Assembly (NCBI GenBank): GCA_018296165.2
Contig: JACKQL020000280.1
Coordinates: 1 to 16,696, forward strand
Origin: Termitomyces sp. T153
Lineage: Eukaryota > Basidiomycota > Agaricomycetes > Agaricales > Lyophyllaceae
DNA: 16,696 bases
Direction: 5' to 3'
The notes under the pieces are model-generated. The model had not been told where the DNA came from and made no database searches. It saw only the letters and a list, made by a program, of their open reading frames with translations. Positions 8,753-16,696 of this stretch are shown here, one piece after another. The stretch's first letter is position 1. Each line of letters begins with the position of its first letter. Position numbers and translations under genes: made by a program.

Positions 8753-9108
8753 TTTCGAGGACGAGAGGGGTTTATCGAAAATAATTATGTCGACATGAAG
8801 TGCCGTCACATCAAGTCACGAACCCCTTGGGGATAGTCAGACACTTTGTCTCCGTTTTTCAGACTTGTCCTTCATTTTTCCTCAGAACAGACCAACCACA
8901 GCAGACCTCCACAGACTCACATAACCTAGAGAACTAAAGAGAGCGATACCAATATTACATGTGCAAAGAACTCCCTTTTTCTTGAGGAGTTATCAATCTA
9001 AGCAAGCAGGTCAAGATTTTGTCTGGTGGGTGGTCTACTCAACAACTTCAATTGTACTTCTTCAGTCTCCATATGTCTATTATCCATGCTCTTTTACATG
9101 CACGATCA
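8753..9108. other. intergenic region: UTP7 upstream region and COQ1-relic 3' flank
   Basis: No gene is seen. It must hold the UTP7 promoter and 5' UTR. A short inverted repeat, AACTCC with GGAGTT, brackets a T-rich loop near 8969-8991. No standard promoter element can be assigned. Confidence 0.4.
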
Positions 9109-10437
9109 TCATCTTATCCGTATAACGCGGTCTGCAAGCGCTTCCAGAGCACTCTTTGCGTCGCTCTCTGGTAGTTGTCCTAGAACTTCCTTCGCTTTGT
9201 CTGCATACTGTTGCGCCGTTCTCGTGTTCACTGGAGCGCTGACAAACGCCACAAAATCGCGGGCCTAACTCATTCGAGAGTTAGCAGGATCGCCAGACGT
9301 ACCCAATAAAGAGCAACATAACATACGTTCTCAACATCTCCTGGACCCTCAAATTTGCGCTAATCAGCGCGCCCATCTCAGAATGCTCCTCCCATGCATA
9401 AAGTGCTGGACCCGTGGTCTGCCCCAAGTTAGACTCGGTGCAACCCTGGAAAGCGATACCGAGATTCCGTCCATAAGCATATGCTATCTCCTGCCAGATG
9501 TCACCCTCTTTGCATCCCCCGAGCGTGACTGCTGCACGTGCACCCTTCGCTATTAGAACTTGCCGTCTCTAGATATGTCTTTTGAAGGTAGACGTTCCAG
9601 GCATCCCGAATTTTTCTTGCGTGTTCTCCCTGTGCCTCCGTCGACTTCATCGCGCCCCCCGTCTCAACAGCTCTGTCTGCAGAATTTTGCCCTCCACCAA
9701 CTTAGAGAGAATACTAGCTATCATATCTGTTACTTCTGGATCCCCTAGACGTGAGAGGGCCGCACACGTTCGACCTATAACAAAGATTCCCCCCAATATT
9801 GAGAACTTGTTGCCGAACACAACAGGTGCACTAGGCTGGCCACGCCGCGAGGCAGACTTGTCAATAACATCGTCATGCAGTAGTGATGCCGTGTGCATCA
9901 TCTCTACGATCTGCGCAAGCCTTGTGAGAGTTGGAAGAATATATTTCGCGTCATATAGCTTGGACTCATGTATCGATGTGCGTGCATGACGCTGTGGAAG
10001 GGGAGAATGTTGCGGAGCGCGAGGACGGAGAAAGGGAAGAGTTAAAGGGAGAAGTGCTAGTGGGTTTGCTTGGGTTCCAGTCATTTAGAATGTCAGGTGT
10101 CAGGTCGCGTGAGGGGCCAGTCAAGTCCATCAGCATGGCCTCCAGCGCCATTGGTTCGAGCTTCCCAAAGTTTGTGTTCTCAATGTGGACCAAGTCCATT
10201 TGTAGCACGAGAAAATAACAAGACAACAAGAGGTCGAATTTGTTTCGAAGGGTGTAGAAAGTAGTAACGCGTCATCTCGCTCAGCAGTGGATGGCCAGAG
10301 TCAAGGAGAGAGAGGAGAGATTGACGAAGCTCGGGAGCAGGGAGGGAAAACGGGTCTGGAGGTGGTTCGGAGGCAGCCGTGGTATTGTAGTGGCGTCGTC
10401 TATGTGGCGCTAGAACACGAGCGATGAAGAAACCCAT
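9109..10437 (-). pseudogene. COQ1: trans-polyprenyl (hexaprenyl) diphosphate synthase, COQ1 family, disrupted
   Basis: The intact enzyme makes the polyprenyl tail of ubiquinone in mitochondria. The relic starts at the ATG at 10437, with an arginine-rich presequence (ARVLAPHRRRHYNTTAA) that looks mitochondrial, followed by YYFLHPSKQIRPLVVLLFS. The first aspartate motif LLHDDVID is intact (about 9860-9880), followed by RRG. Later blocks include AWNVYLQKTYLETAS, GCKEGDIWQEIAYAYGRN, TGPALYAWEEH and LPESDAKSALEAL, ending with TGA at 9109. Damage: TGA at 10180-10182, where TGG is expected; a 7-bp tandem duplication (10091-10104); a frame change before LAQIVEM; a probable insertion of about 26 bp near 9651-9676; one extra base near 9557; and one base lost near 9350. 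The second DDxxD block is missing after GIAFQ (about 9445). An intron with a good GTATGT donor, CTAAC branch site and TAG acceptor remains at 9265-9326, so it is not a processed copy. An intact copy elsewhere is expected. Confidence 0.85.
10091..10104 (-). repeat. 7-bp tandem duplication causing a frameshift in the COQ1 relic
   Basis: On the + strand TGTCAGG occurs twice in a row. With one copy, the - strand reads on from LTRP into DILNDWNP, as expected of the family. With two, the frame is lost. Confidence 0.8.
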
Positions 10438-10608
10438 CGTCGCATGATGAAATCAAAAGGAGGCTCTTGAAAGTTGGTCGACGTCAACGCGGATTCCAAG
10501 GGAACCGGCAACGACTTCGGATGTTTCTGAGCAATAGGCGAACACTTCGGCATATCTTCGTGCAACTCACTTCGGCATATCTTCGTGCAACTTGAAGCCG
10601 TTTTCGGC
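10438..10608. other. region between the COQ1 relic and the possible divergent gene start
   Basis: No convincing gene. It contains the 25-bp tandem repeat at 10544-10592 and would be a shared divergent promoter if the + strand exon at 10609 is real. Confidence 0.4.
10544..10592 (+). repeat. two-copy 25-bp tandem repeat
   Basis: The 24-base block starting ACTTCGGCATATCTTCGTGC occurs at 10544-10567 and again at 10569-10592, one base apart (period 25). The copies are identical, so the duplication is recent. Confidence 0.9.
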
Positions 10609-10825
10609 ATGGCGCCCATGAAGCTGTACTGCGACAGTAGGGTGAGTATCACATATGACCCGTGTTGTTCTTCGCACTCTCACCATCGGTCCATTGCAGC
10701 ACAAAGTGGTGCTCCGTCGAGTTCGATCTATTTCTCATCTTAGGCGCCGGATTCTGATGCCATCACGTGAGGGCCTTGAAAGCTTATTATTTCTGTCGAT
10801 GGTAACAGCTCCTCATCTAAGGTAA
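10609..10825 (+). pseudogene. possible 5' exons of a divergent gene, truncated
   Basis: An ATG at 10609 opens MAPMKLYCDSR, which ends exactly at a perfect GTGAGT donor (10642). A CATTGCAG acceptor at 10699 follows, giving a 58-nt intron of local size. The frame continues HKVVLRRV and runs to TAA at 10823-10825, with another possible donor (GTAATA) at 10822. Short exon, good splice sites and CpG content match a host gene. The opening loosely recalls the first strand of PB1 domains, but this is only an impression. Nothing convincing follows before the repeat DNA at about 11130, so any gene here is probably cut short. It could also be chance. Confidence 0.3.
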
Positions 10826-11130
10826 TATAATCATTGAACATCGGACCTCCCGATACCACCTCCGGTCCCTCCCGGCGTCACGTCGTATACAACGATACCC
10901 TGCTTCCATTTTAATTTTACTCGTGAGGTGTCTTTTAACACCTTCTTTCTTTCATATTACCTGCAGTTAACACCCAAGTTCTTCTTCGATTCCATACATG
11001 TCAAGAATTAGAATTTCCTCGTTTCTGATGGACCTTTCCTAACAGCAGTAAGAAATGTTCAACCTCGACCAGCTCCAGTGCCACTGTCTCTTGGACTTCT
11101 ACCACGCCTTATTCAAAGGATTAGTGATTT
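10826..11130. other. CpG-containing sequence without an assignable gene
   Basis: Base composition is like the host genes. A short frame from the ATG at 11056 (MFNLDQLQCHCLLDFYHALF) and a TACCTGCAG acceptor-like site near 10960-10968 might be leftovers of the divergent gene, but no family can be named. Confidence 0.35.
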
Positions 11131-11280
11131 GCAAGGCTGGGGCTCTTGAGCCCCTGAGCATGGTGGGCCGAGCCTGATCTGAGCTGGGCTTTCAAAGGTC
11201 TAGGACTTGGCTTCACTTTCCAGGCCTTGTAAAAGCCCTTGGGCCCAGGACTTTTATGCTGAATGCCTGGAGCCATTACT
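11131..11280. repeat. GC-rich block of inverted repeats at the edge of the gene island
   Basis: It contains the hairpin GGGGCTC-TT-GAGCCCC at 11139-11154, several GGGC/GCCC-rich words, and an imperfect inverted repeat around AAAAGCCCTTGGGCCCAGG (about 11228-11255). It sits where CpG-containing sequence gives way to CpG-free sequence. It looks like part of a repeat family, but no class can be assigned. Confidence 0.5.
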
Positions 11281-11821
11281 TCATCTTTAATAGTTATATT
11301 TTGCGATAGTTTACAGTAGTTCACACTTCTTTATCTTTATATCTGTAAAATTGCTGCTACTTCAATAAAGGGCCCTGTACAAAGCACAGAAAAAATTGTA
11401 AAGTGTGGAGAGTAGCAACTGCCAAAATTCTGTAAACATAAGCATACATCCACCACAAAGGTGGCACATTATATCATCAGGCCATCCTATTACATGCTCC
11501 AACACCTTCTTGTGAAGGTAAACACCAAGTATAATAGTTTATCAGTAGTCAAAATATATTTTCAGATACAAATCAATGCTATCTGATTATTTATTACCTA
11601 TATTACATCATTGAGATCAGAGGCATACTGAACATTGTTCACCACTCCCTCTGTTGCAGCACCCCCAAATTTGTCTTGAGCCATGTCAATAAGAGTTGTA
11701 AAACATGTTAATGGAGCTGAATTGCCAGAAACAAGAATATAATGGTTAATGGGCACTCAGGGCCAAGCTCTGCTAAAAGACAAAGGACAGTCAAAGAACA
11801 GTAGATGACAATAGGAATATA
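11281..11821. other. CpG-free degenerate sequence left of the Tc1 element
   Basis: No gene or complete element is recognisable on either strand. It is AT-rich, with no CpG after 11305. It is the flank into which the Tc1 element inserted. Confidence 0.45.
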
Positions 11822-11823
11822 TA

Positions 11824-12048
11824 CAGTGGCTCAAAAAATTGTTCCAATGTTTTATACTTTTTGAAAGGTGACATTGGCATGGAGAATTGGAAGTATTCAA
11901 AATTCTGGTTAAATCATGTAAAATACTATGGCATCATGGCTACAAATTGCATTTTAGTTTATGTGATTCAAATCAAAATTGATGGAGTAATGGCCATTTT
12001 GAAATATTCACTCATTGGGGACAGTTTTTTTAGCATCTCTAATTCTGG
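11824..12048 (+). repeat. Tc1 left terminal inverted repeat
   Basis: It matches the reverse complement of about 13213-13439, including the long conserved run TGGTTAAATCATGTAAAATA. An open frame across it is a by-product of the repeat and recurs in the other arm. Confidence 0.9.
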
Positions 12049-12051
12049 TAT

Positions 12052-13079
12052 TTAGTACTTTGTATGTCCTCCATTTGCCTTGATAACTGCTTGAATCCTT
12101 CTAAGCATGCTTTCTGTCAGTCTTTGGCATACCTCTGCTAGTGTTCCATCCCACTCCTTTGCAACCCTCTCCCACAATTCATGCACACCATGAGGAGGTG
12201 TTTCATGCTGCCTGAGCTGCTCCTTGAGGTGCTAACAGAGGTGTTCAATAGGATTAAGATTAGGGGATTGGCCTGGCCACCAGATCAGAGGACATCAAAG
12301 TTGTTGTCTTCAAACCACTTGTTAGCCCTCTTGGAGTTGTGTTTGAGGTCATTGTCCTGTTGAAAGTAGTGGGCACCCTTCTCCATCTCCAACTTCTCAA
12401 AGCTCTCCTTTGCTCCATCATCCAAGATTTCACAATACTGCCTTGCATTCTGCTCTGCATTCATAATCCCAACCACCTCTACCAGCTTTCCTACTCCATT
12501 CCAACCCATACAGCCCCATTATCATGAGATTATTCCCTCCTTCATGTTTTACAGTAGTTGTAGTGGTTTGGTTTGGAATGCCTTCTCATAGCTTCCACAC
12601 ATACTGCTTCCCATCTGACCCAATCCTGTTAATCTTTGTCTCTGTCCACAACACTCTTTTTCAGTTCTTCACAGTCCAGTTCCAATGCTCTTGAGCCAAT
12701 CTAAGTTGTAGTTGCCAATATCTGGCTTTGAGCATAGGAACTTTCCTCTTTGTAGCAGACCAATACCCCTCCTCCTTCAGCACATTTCAGATAGTCTGAG
12801 GAGAGACAAGATTTTAATGTTGTTGATAAAATTGGTGGCCTGAACAGCTGTATCAAGTCTCCCAGTTGAAATTTGTTGAACAATAGCCTGTTTATCACAT
12901 AGAGTAAGCTTAGCTGGATGGCCTCTAGGATGGTTTTCCTTGTCCACCTCCAACTCTCTACCAATCCTCCCAATAGTAAACTTCCCTAGACCAGTTTTAG
13001 CCCCAAACTAATGCAGAGAACACCCTTGAGCAAGGAGAGAAGCAACAGTAGAGCATTGTACAGGAGAAGTACTTTTCAT
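12052..13079 (-). pseudogene. Tc1-type transposase (DD34E family), frameshifted and catalytically dead
   Basis: From the ATG at 13079 (MKSTSPVQ) to TAA at 12052, the frames together span about 340 codons, a normal Tc1 length. N-terminal helix-turn-helix blocks include FTIGRIGREL and GRPAKLT-like GHPAKLT. The catalytic region reads KRVLWTETKINR, GSDGKQYVWK, HYFQQDNDLKHNSKRANKWF, then after a frameshift near 12295 WPGQSPNLNPIEHL, and finally LWERVAKEW and IKANGGHTKY. The second Asp (12354-12356) and the Glu (12244-12246) are about 34 residues apart. The first Asp, expected in WTDE, is missing: the sequence reads WTETK (12634-12648). Several stops and shifts confirm that it is inactive. Confidence 0.88.
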
Positions 13080-13212
13080 AATGGTGGTTGAAGGTCAAGA
13101 TGTGGTTCAACCAACTTGAACCACTCCCAAATATAACCAAATATGGTTACATGACTCTGTTGATATTTTCACATGCAACTTACTCTTTATTTCTGACTAA
13201 AATAGGAATAAA

Positions 13213-13439
13213 CCTGCAAAATTAGAGATGCTTGAAAAACTGTCTCAATGAGTGAATATTTTAAAATGGCCATTACTCCATCAGTCTTGATTTGAATCAC
13301 ATAAACTAAAATGCAATTTGTAGCCATGATGCCATAGTATTTTACATGATTTAACCAGAAGTTTAAACACTTCCAATTCTTCATGCCAATGTCATCTTTA
13401 AAAAGTTATAAAACATTGGAACAGTTTTTTGAGCCACTG
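13213..13439 (-). repeat. Tc1 right terminal inverted repeat
   Basis: Reverse-complement partner of 11824-12048. It ends GAGCCACTG at 13439, followed by TA. Confidence 0.9.
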
Positions 13440-13620
13440 TACATATTATAGATACACACTAGCCACTCAGTCAATTGTACATGGTTGAGGGTGGGCATAT
13501 TACAAGTTATAGATTGGGGCTACAAATAAGCCAGGTTATGAGGCAGTCAGGGAGCAAGGGGCTGCAGTGTATGTCAAAGCTCTTGTTTCAACTCCATCAG
13601 CTGCCATTGATCTTAGACTA

Positions 13621-13722
13621 CTTTGTACTAGGTCTCTACTCAATTATCATCAGACAATCCAATCCTTTGGTCTTTGTACTAGGTCTCTACTCAATTATCA
13701 TCAGACAATCCAATCCTTTGGT
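13621..13722 (+). repeat. 51-bp perfect tandem duplication
   Basis: The 51 bases from CTTTGTACTAGGTCTCTACT at 13621 are repeated exactly from 13672. The length is a multiple of three, so a frame through it stays open, but no protein family is recognised. The copies are identical in otherwise decayed DNA, so the duplication is recent. Confidence 0.9.
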
Positions 13723-13800
13723 CATACCATCAATCCAATCCATGAGGGCATGGAGCTAATAGTGGAAGGTCAGGCAAAGTTGAAGGCCATCAAATAGCAG

Positions 13801-14160
13801 GCCTGCTCAACCAACACATGAAACAAATTAATATACCTGTCAAGAGTCCATTTACTTGACCATACTTGTCTTGGTTAGGAAGGGCAAGGGTAACAGTCTT
13901 GGGAAGATCAAGAGGAAAGAACTCTGCTCCAAAATTCCTCTTAAACTCCCTCCAGTCTAGAAACTATTCACTCCTAGACAACAAAAGATCCTCAATGCAT
14001 ATGTTGAGGCTTGACTGGCCTTCATGTAAGAGATGATCCAGGCAATCTTTAAGGCATTAGAGGCAAAGTTTCACTGCTCAGCTGGATATAGGTCATACAA
14101 GACTGAAGGAAGCATTCCCCAGCTTTCCAATCACTTTCATAAGCATTAGGAAGAGTAGGA
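13801..14160 (-). pseudogene. LTR-retrotransposon Gag domain, decayed
   Basis: On the - strand, segments in different frames line up with the retrotransposon Gag (Retrotrans_gag) domain in the right order: CFLQSCMTYIQLSS, then LKIAWIISYMKASQASTYAL (family pattern KI..ALS.M..G.A..WA), then DWREFKRNFGAEFFPLDLP (W..F...F...F), and finally YINLFHVLVEQA (Y...F..L...A). Frame changes and stops separate them. It is most likely the gag of an old Ty3/gypsy element. Upstream, around 14200-14280, a proline/serine-rich stretch may be the Gag N-terminus. No LTR was found nearby. Confidence 0.7.
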
Positions 14161-14280
14161 CAAGGAATGTTTGTATGGATGGTTGCTGATATATCACTCA
14201 AAGGTGCAAGGGAATACTCCTCTGCAACTGATGGAGATGTAGAGGGAGTGGTAGGAGGAGGTGGTTCAAGATGGCTTGAA

Positions 14281-15595
14281 GAGAGTGGGACATAGTTTTG
14301 GTTTTTTTATCATGACCATGACCCCTCACACCCTTATCCAGTTTCCCAACTGCCTCCATTGAATGCCTGCCCAATCATCTGACCCCACCATCAAACCCCA
14401 TCATTAGGCCTGCCATAAAGCCCTGTCATCAATCCATCAATTTACATCAATGACCTTTCCCATTTGAGCAGAACCCCCAGACTTGCCCTGTGGAACCTCC
14501 AGACCTGTCCTGCACTCATATGAGACCTCCAGCAATGCTGCTGTAATGGACTGGGCTCTGGCCTATTTTGGACTTAGTAGCACAGTCATGTCCCCTAGTC
14601 TTTGTCCTTACCACTGTGTGTAGTTACCTTTTCCACTATGGAATTGGGTCATACACACTTGGGACTGGAGGACTGAGGCTCACCTACAACCAACTGTTAC
14701 ATTTTTTTCTGTATCCAGCCCCAATGGCTATAGTGGAGAACTGACTGTTTACTCATATCTCTGCTTTTCTTTAACTTCTGGACTCCTTTGGAACCTTTTT
14801 TTCTGCTATTGAAGGTTCCTTCCTTATTGGAAGGATTGGAAAAGGTTTTGGAATGGATGGGATGTGTTTGAGGATGAGAGGTGGATGTTATTAGGAGACA
14901 TTGGCTCATATCTTGGAAGGAGTGCTTGGTTTGCCTCAATCTTTTTGCACCCTTTTCCCCTCATTTTCAGAACCTTTGTAATACTTTGACTGTCCCTCCC
15001 TTTATGCTCTATGCTTGATGTTATGATCAAACACTGATTTTCACTTATATCTTGTAATCTGCTGGACTGATTCCTTGATTCTAGCACTGTTGGACTTGCC
15101 TTGACCAGTGCTATTTGGCAATACCTGATTTTGTACCAATCCAAGTGATTCCAGACCATAGTTCTTGCTCAACATTGTCATCATTGTTTATCACCTCCAT
15201 CACCCCACCCCATGTCTCTGTCCTTGCTGAACTTATGTTCCAAGTTTATTCTAGGCTGTTTCTGGTTTGCTTTTACTACTCTTTCCTATTTCTACCTATA
15301 CCATTCCTCACTGTTCAGTATCTGGCCCAGTATCTTGGATTCTTTGCTGTGGTGCCCTTCCTATGTGCATTGCATGAAACATGAAAATATTCTGCTTTTT
15401 CACCTATATCCTGATGGATCCAACCCCTATCCATTCTCACCTTGTGATCCATGCATCAAAATTCAATTCAACTTTGGCCAGAGATCCACTGGAAAGCACA
15501 ACACTCCAGTACCTGCAGTGAGCCTATTATCACAGTTGTAGAATCATCTCATGCCTAGAAAGTACTTATATGTAACTTCTTAGCTCCTTGTGTAA
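14281..15595. other. CpG-free degenerate repeat DNA
   Basis: There are many short open frames on both strands but none with a recognisable motif. The - strand frames at 14697-15159 are Ser/Lys-rich and overlap in two registers, and the + strand frames at 15115-15541 are hydrophobic without family features. With no CpG and a gag relic next door, this is probably decayed retrotransposon sequence. Confidence 0.45.
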
Positions 15596-15598
15596 CTA

Positions 15599-15671
15599 GA
15601 CCATATAGCTCAGTGGTAAGAGCATCATATACAGTACATATACAAGAGGTCTCAGGTTCAATTTCTAGTAT
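15599..15671 (+). ncRNA. tRNA-like sequence (tRNA pseudogene or SINE head)
   Basis: GACCATATAGCTCAGTGGTAAGAGC gives a 7-nt acceptor arm, T8/A9 and a perfect D arm (GCTC/GAGC), with a good box A. GGTTCAATTTC is a box B with C-to-T or G-to-A changes. The acceptor arm GACCATA pairs with TATGATT with only small damage. The anticodon arm does not fold and is about five bases too long. No simple-repeat tail or target duplication was found, so its origin is open. Confidence 0.55.
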
Positions 15672-16696
15672 GATTACTTTTCATTTCTAACAGGTTATAT
15701 AGAAAACATAACAGTATTTATAGTAAGTAAAAGTAATAAAACTAAAAGGAGTCAGACAAAAATCAGTACTCAGCAAGAATAGGCTCTCATCATACTCTGA
15801 ACTGAGTGATCTCATACTCTAGAGATCAAAGAGGAGCCTAGCAATAGCATTAGAATCCACCACTAGCAGAAAGAATAGGTATAGCTCCCAAAGTTTGCAG
15901 TGTTGGGCAATCCAAGGCTTATTAATATAGTGAGTGGGTGAGTGTACAGCTTGCAACACTCCTTCTCTACTATGAAAAGGAAATGACAGTAAGTGGCTCA
16001 TGGTGTTGCTAAGCAATATCATGTCAGTAAGTTCTTTTTAGCTTGTGGAGAACTTAATACCTGATGACTTATTTTTTTTTTCAGTACCCTCCTTGCAATC
16101 AGACCATCATTAGCTGCTCAGGTGGTAGCAAGAGGGGGGGCTTTGCAGTCCTAGAGAGCAGTGACAAGGCAGAGCCATGAAGCAATGTTGCTAGGAGTCT
16201 GGCAGCATCACCAAGAAAAGCTAGGGGCTCTAGAAAGAGGAAGGGAAAAAAAGCCAAGGCTGTAAATGAGTCTGAAGTAAGTTCTTGTTGCAATGCTAAT
16301 GTCCATGTCACTAAGCTAGTGTGAAGGGTTCCAAAGATGATGGTGATGTTGCTACAAGCCCAATGGCATTGCTTAAGAGGTGCAAGGGCTCTAAAAAGAT
16401 AAAGGCAAGTTGGGTGACAATGAGTATCTAGTGGTGAGTCCTTTAGCAGCCCTTTCCATAATGACCATTGCTAACTCCTAGATGTAGATGCCTCCAGACC
16501 ACCTTATGCAATAAAAAGTAGATGGGCTTATTGGGATACCAGGAGCAGTCCATAGTGTTGGACAAGGGTAGATGTGCTGGGATAATGGAGATCAGCTTGA
16601 AGAGGAAGGTAGCAGTCTGCATAGCAGACATTTGAAGCAATAGGGTGCAGTAAGTTGTGTTTTTTCTAGTAACCATTGTTAAACTTGCTTAGTGTG
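15672..16696. other. CpG-free sequence with one exon-like stretch, no identified gene
   Basis: No gene family was recognised. A GTAAGT site at 16027 and a T-rich TTTTCAG acceptor ending at 16084 outline a 58-nt intron-like segment. A stretch rich in AGG/AAG codons follows (one frame reads ARGSRKRKGKKAKAVNESE), up to another GTAAGT at 16277. Stops interrupt the exon-like part, so it is at most a relic of a spliced gene. Confidence 0.3.

Larger units (their letters stand above)
11824..13439 (-). mobile_element. Tc1/mariner DNA transposon, 1616 bp, with long terminal inverted repeats
   Basis: The ends read CAGTGGCTCAAAAAA... inwards from both sides, and each is flanked by TA (11822-11823 and 13440-13441), the TA target duplication of the Tc1/mariner superfamily. 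The inverted repeats extend about 225 bp each, unusually long for a classic Tc1 but known in some members. A disrupted transposase on the - strand fills the interior. The inverted repeats still match at roughly nine positions in ten by eye. Confidence 0.93.

Noticed and set aside
8753..8809. Upstream extension of the UTP7 first exon
   Set aside because: The extension begins with GTG, not ATG. The ATG at 8752 has a good context and matches the family's N-terminus.
9560..10264. + strand frames over the COQ1 relic
   Set aside because: They have no recognisable motifs, while the - strand carries a conserved enzyme family.
10410..10652. 80-codon - strand frame upstream of the COQ1 relic
   Set aside because: It is in a different frame from the synthase, contains the 25-bp duplication and shows no family features. 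It could be 5' UTR.
11861..12055. 64-codon frame, and its near-identical partner on the - strand at 13187-13384
   Set aside because: They are the two arms of the Tc1 inverted repeat; the shared peptide only reflects DNA identity.
14697..15159. Two overlapping - strand frames rich in Ser and Lys
   Set aside because: They share DNA in different registers and match no family. The long frames are probably a by-product of low-complexity base composition.

Overview
The window looks like nuclear DNA of a transposon-rich filamentous fungus, most likely a basidiomycete of the Agaricomycetes type. The reasons are a host gene with seven introns of 47-59 nt, fungal Ty1/copia, Ty3/gypsy and Tc1 elements, and coding similarity recalled from basidiomycete and yeast families. 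No genus can be named from sequence alone.

Layout. (1) 1-2899: two copies of one Ty1/copia family in opposite orientation. The 3' end of a + strand copy (RT/RNase H, polypurine tract, 3' LTR) abuts the broken gag of a - strand copy, whose own leader, primer-binding site and 5' LTR follow. (2) 2900-4140: AT-rich sequence with no recognisable gene. (3) 4140-5654: decayed Ty3/gypsy pol (RNase H tail, integrase, GPY/F). (4) 5655-6598: a 944-bp element with a tRNA-like head and a CAT-repeat tail, flanked by a perfect 14-bp target-site duplication, so probably a SINE-type retroposon. (5) 6749-8752, - strand: a complete eight-exon gene for the ribosome-biogenesis WD40 protein Utp7/WDR46. (6) 9109-10437, - strand: a polyprenyl (hexaprenyl) diphosphate synthase gene of the COQ1 family, broken by a nonsense codon, several frameshifts and loss of the second aspartate-rich motif. 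(7) 10609-10825, +: a possible 5' remnant of a divergent gene. (8) 11131-11280: GC-rich inverted-repeat block at the island edge. (9) 11824-13439: a Tc1/mariner element with TIRs of about 225 bp, a TA duplication and a dead DD34E-type transposase. (10) 13442-16696: decayed repeats, including a retrotransposon gag domain (- strand), a 51-bp tandem duplication and a tRNA-like sequence.

The clearest large-scale signal is compositional. About 6.24-11.31 kb is a CpG-containing island that holds the host genes. I read no CpG at all from 11306 to the end (about 5.4 kb) and only about three between 1052 and 5654. This fits CpG methylation and deamination of transposon DNA around an unmethylated gene island. 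The only gene here that looks functional is UTP7. It acts in the nucleolus, in 18S pre-rRNA processing as part of the small-subunit processome. Everything else is mobile, degenerate or unassigned.
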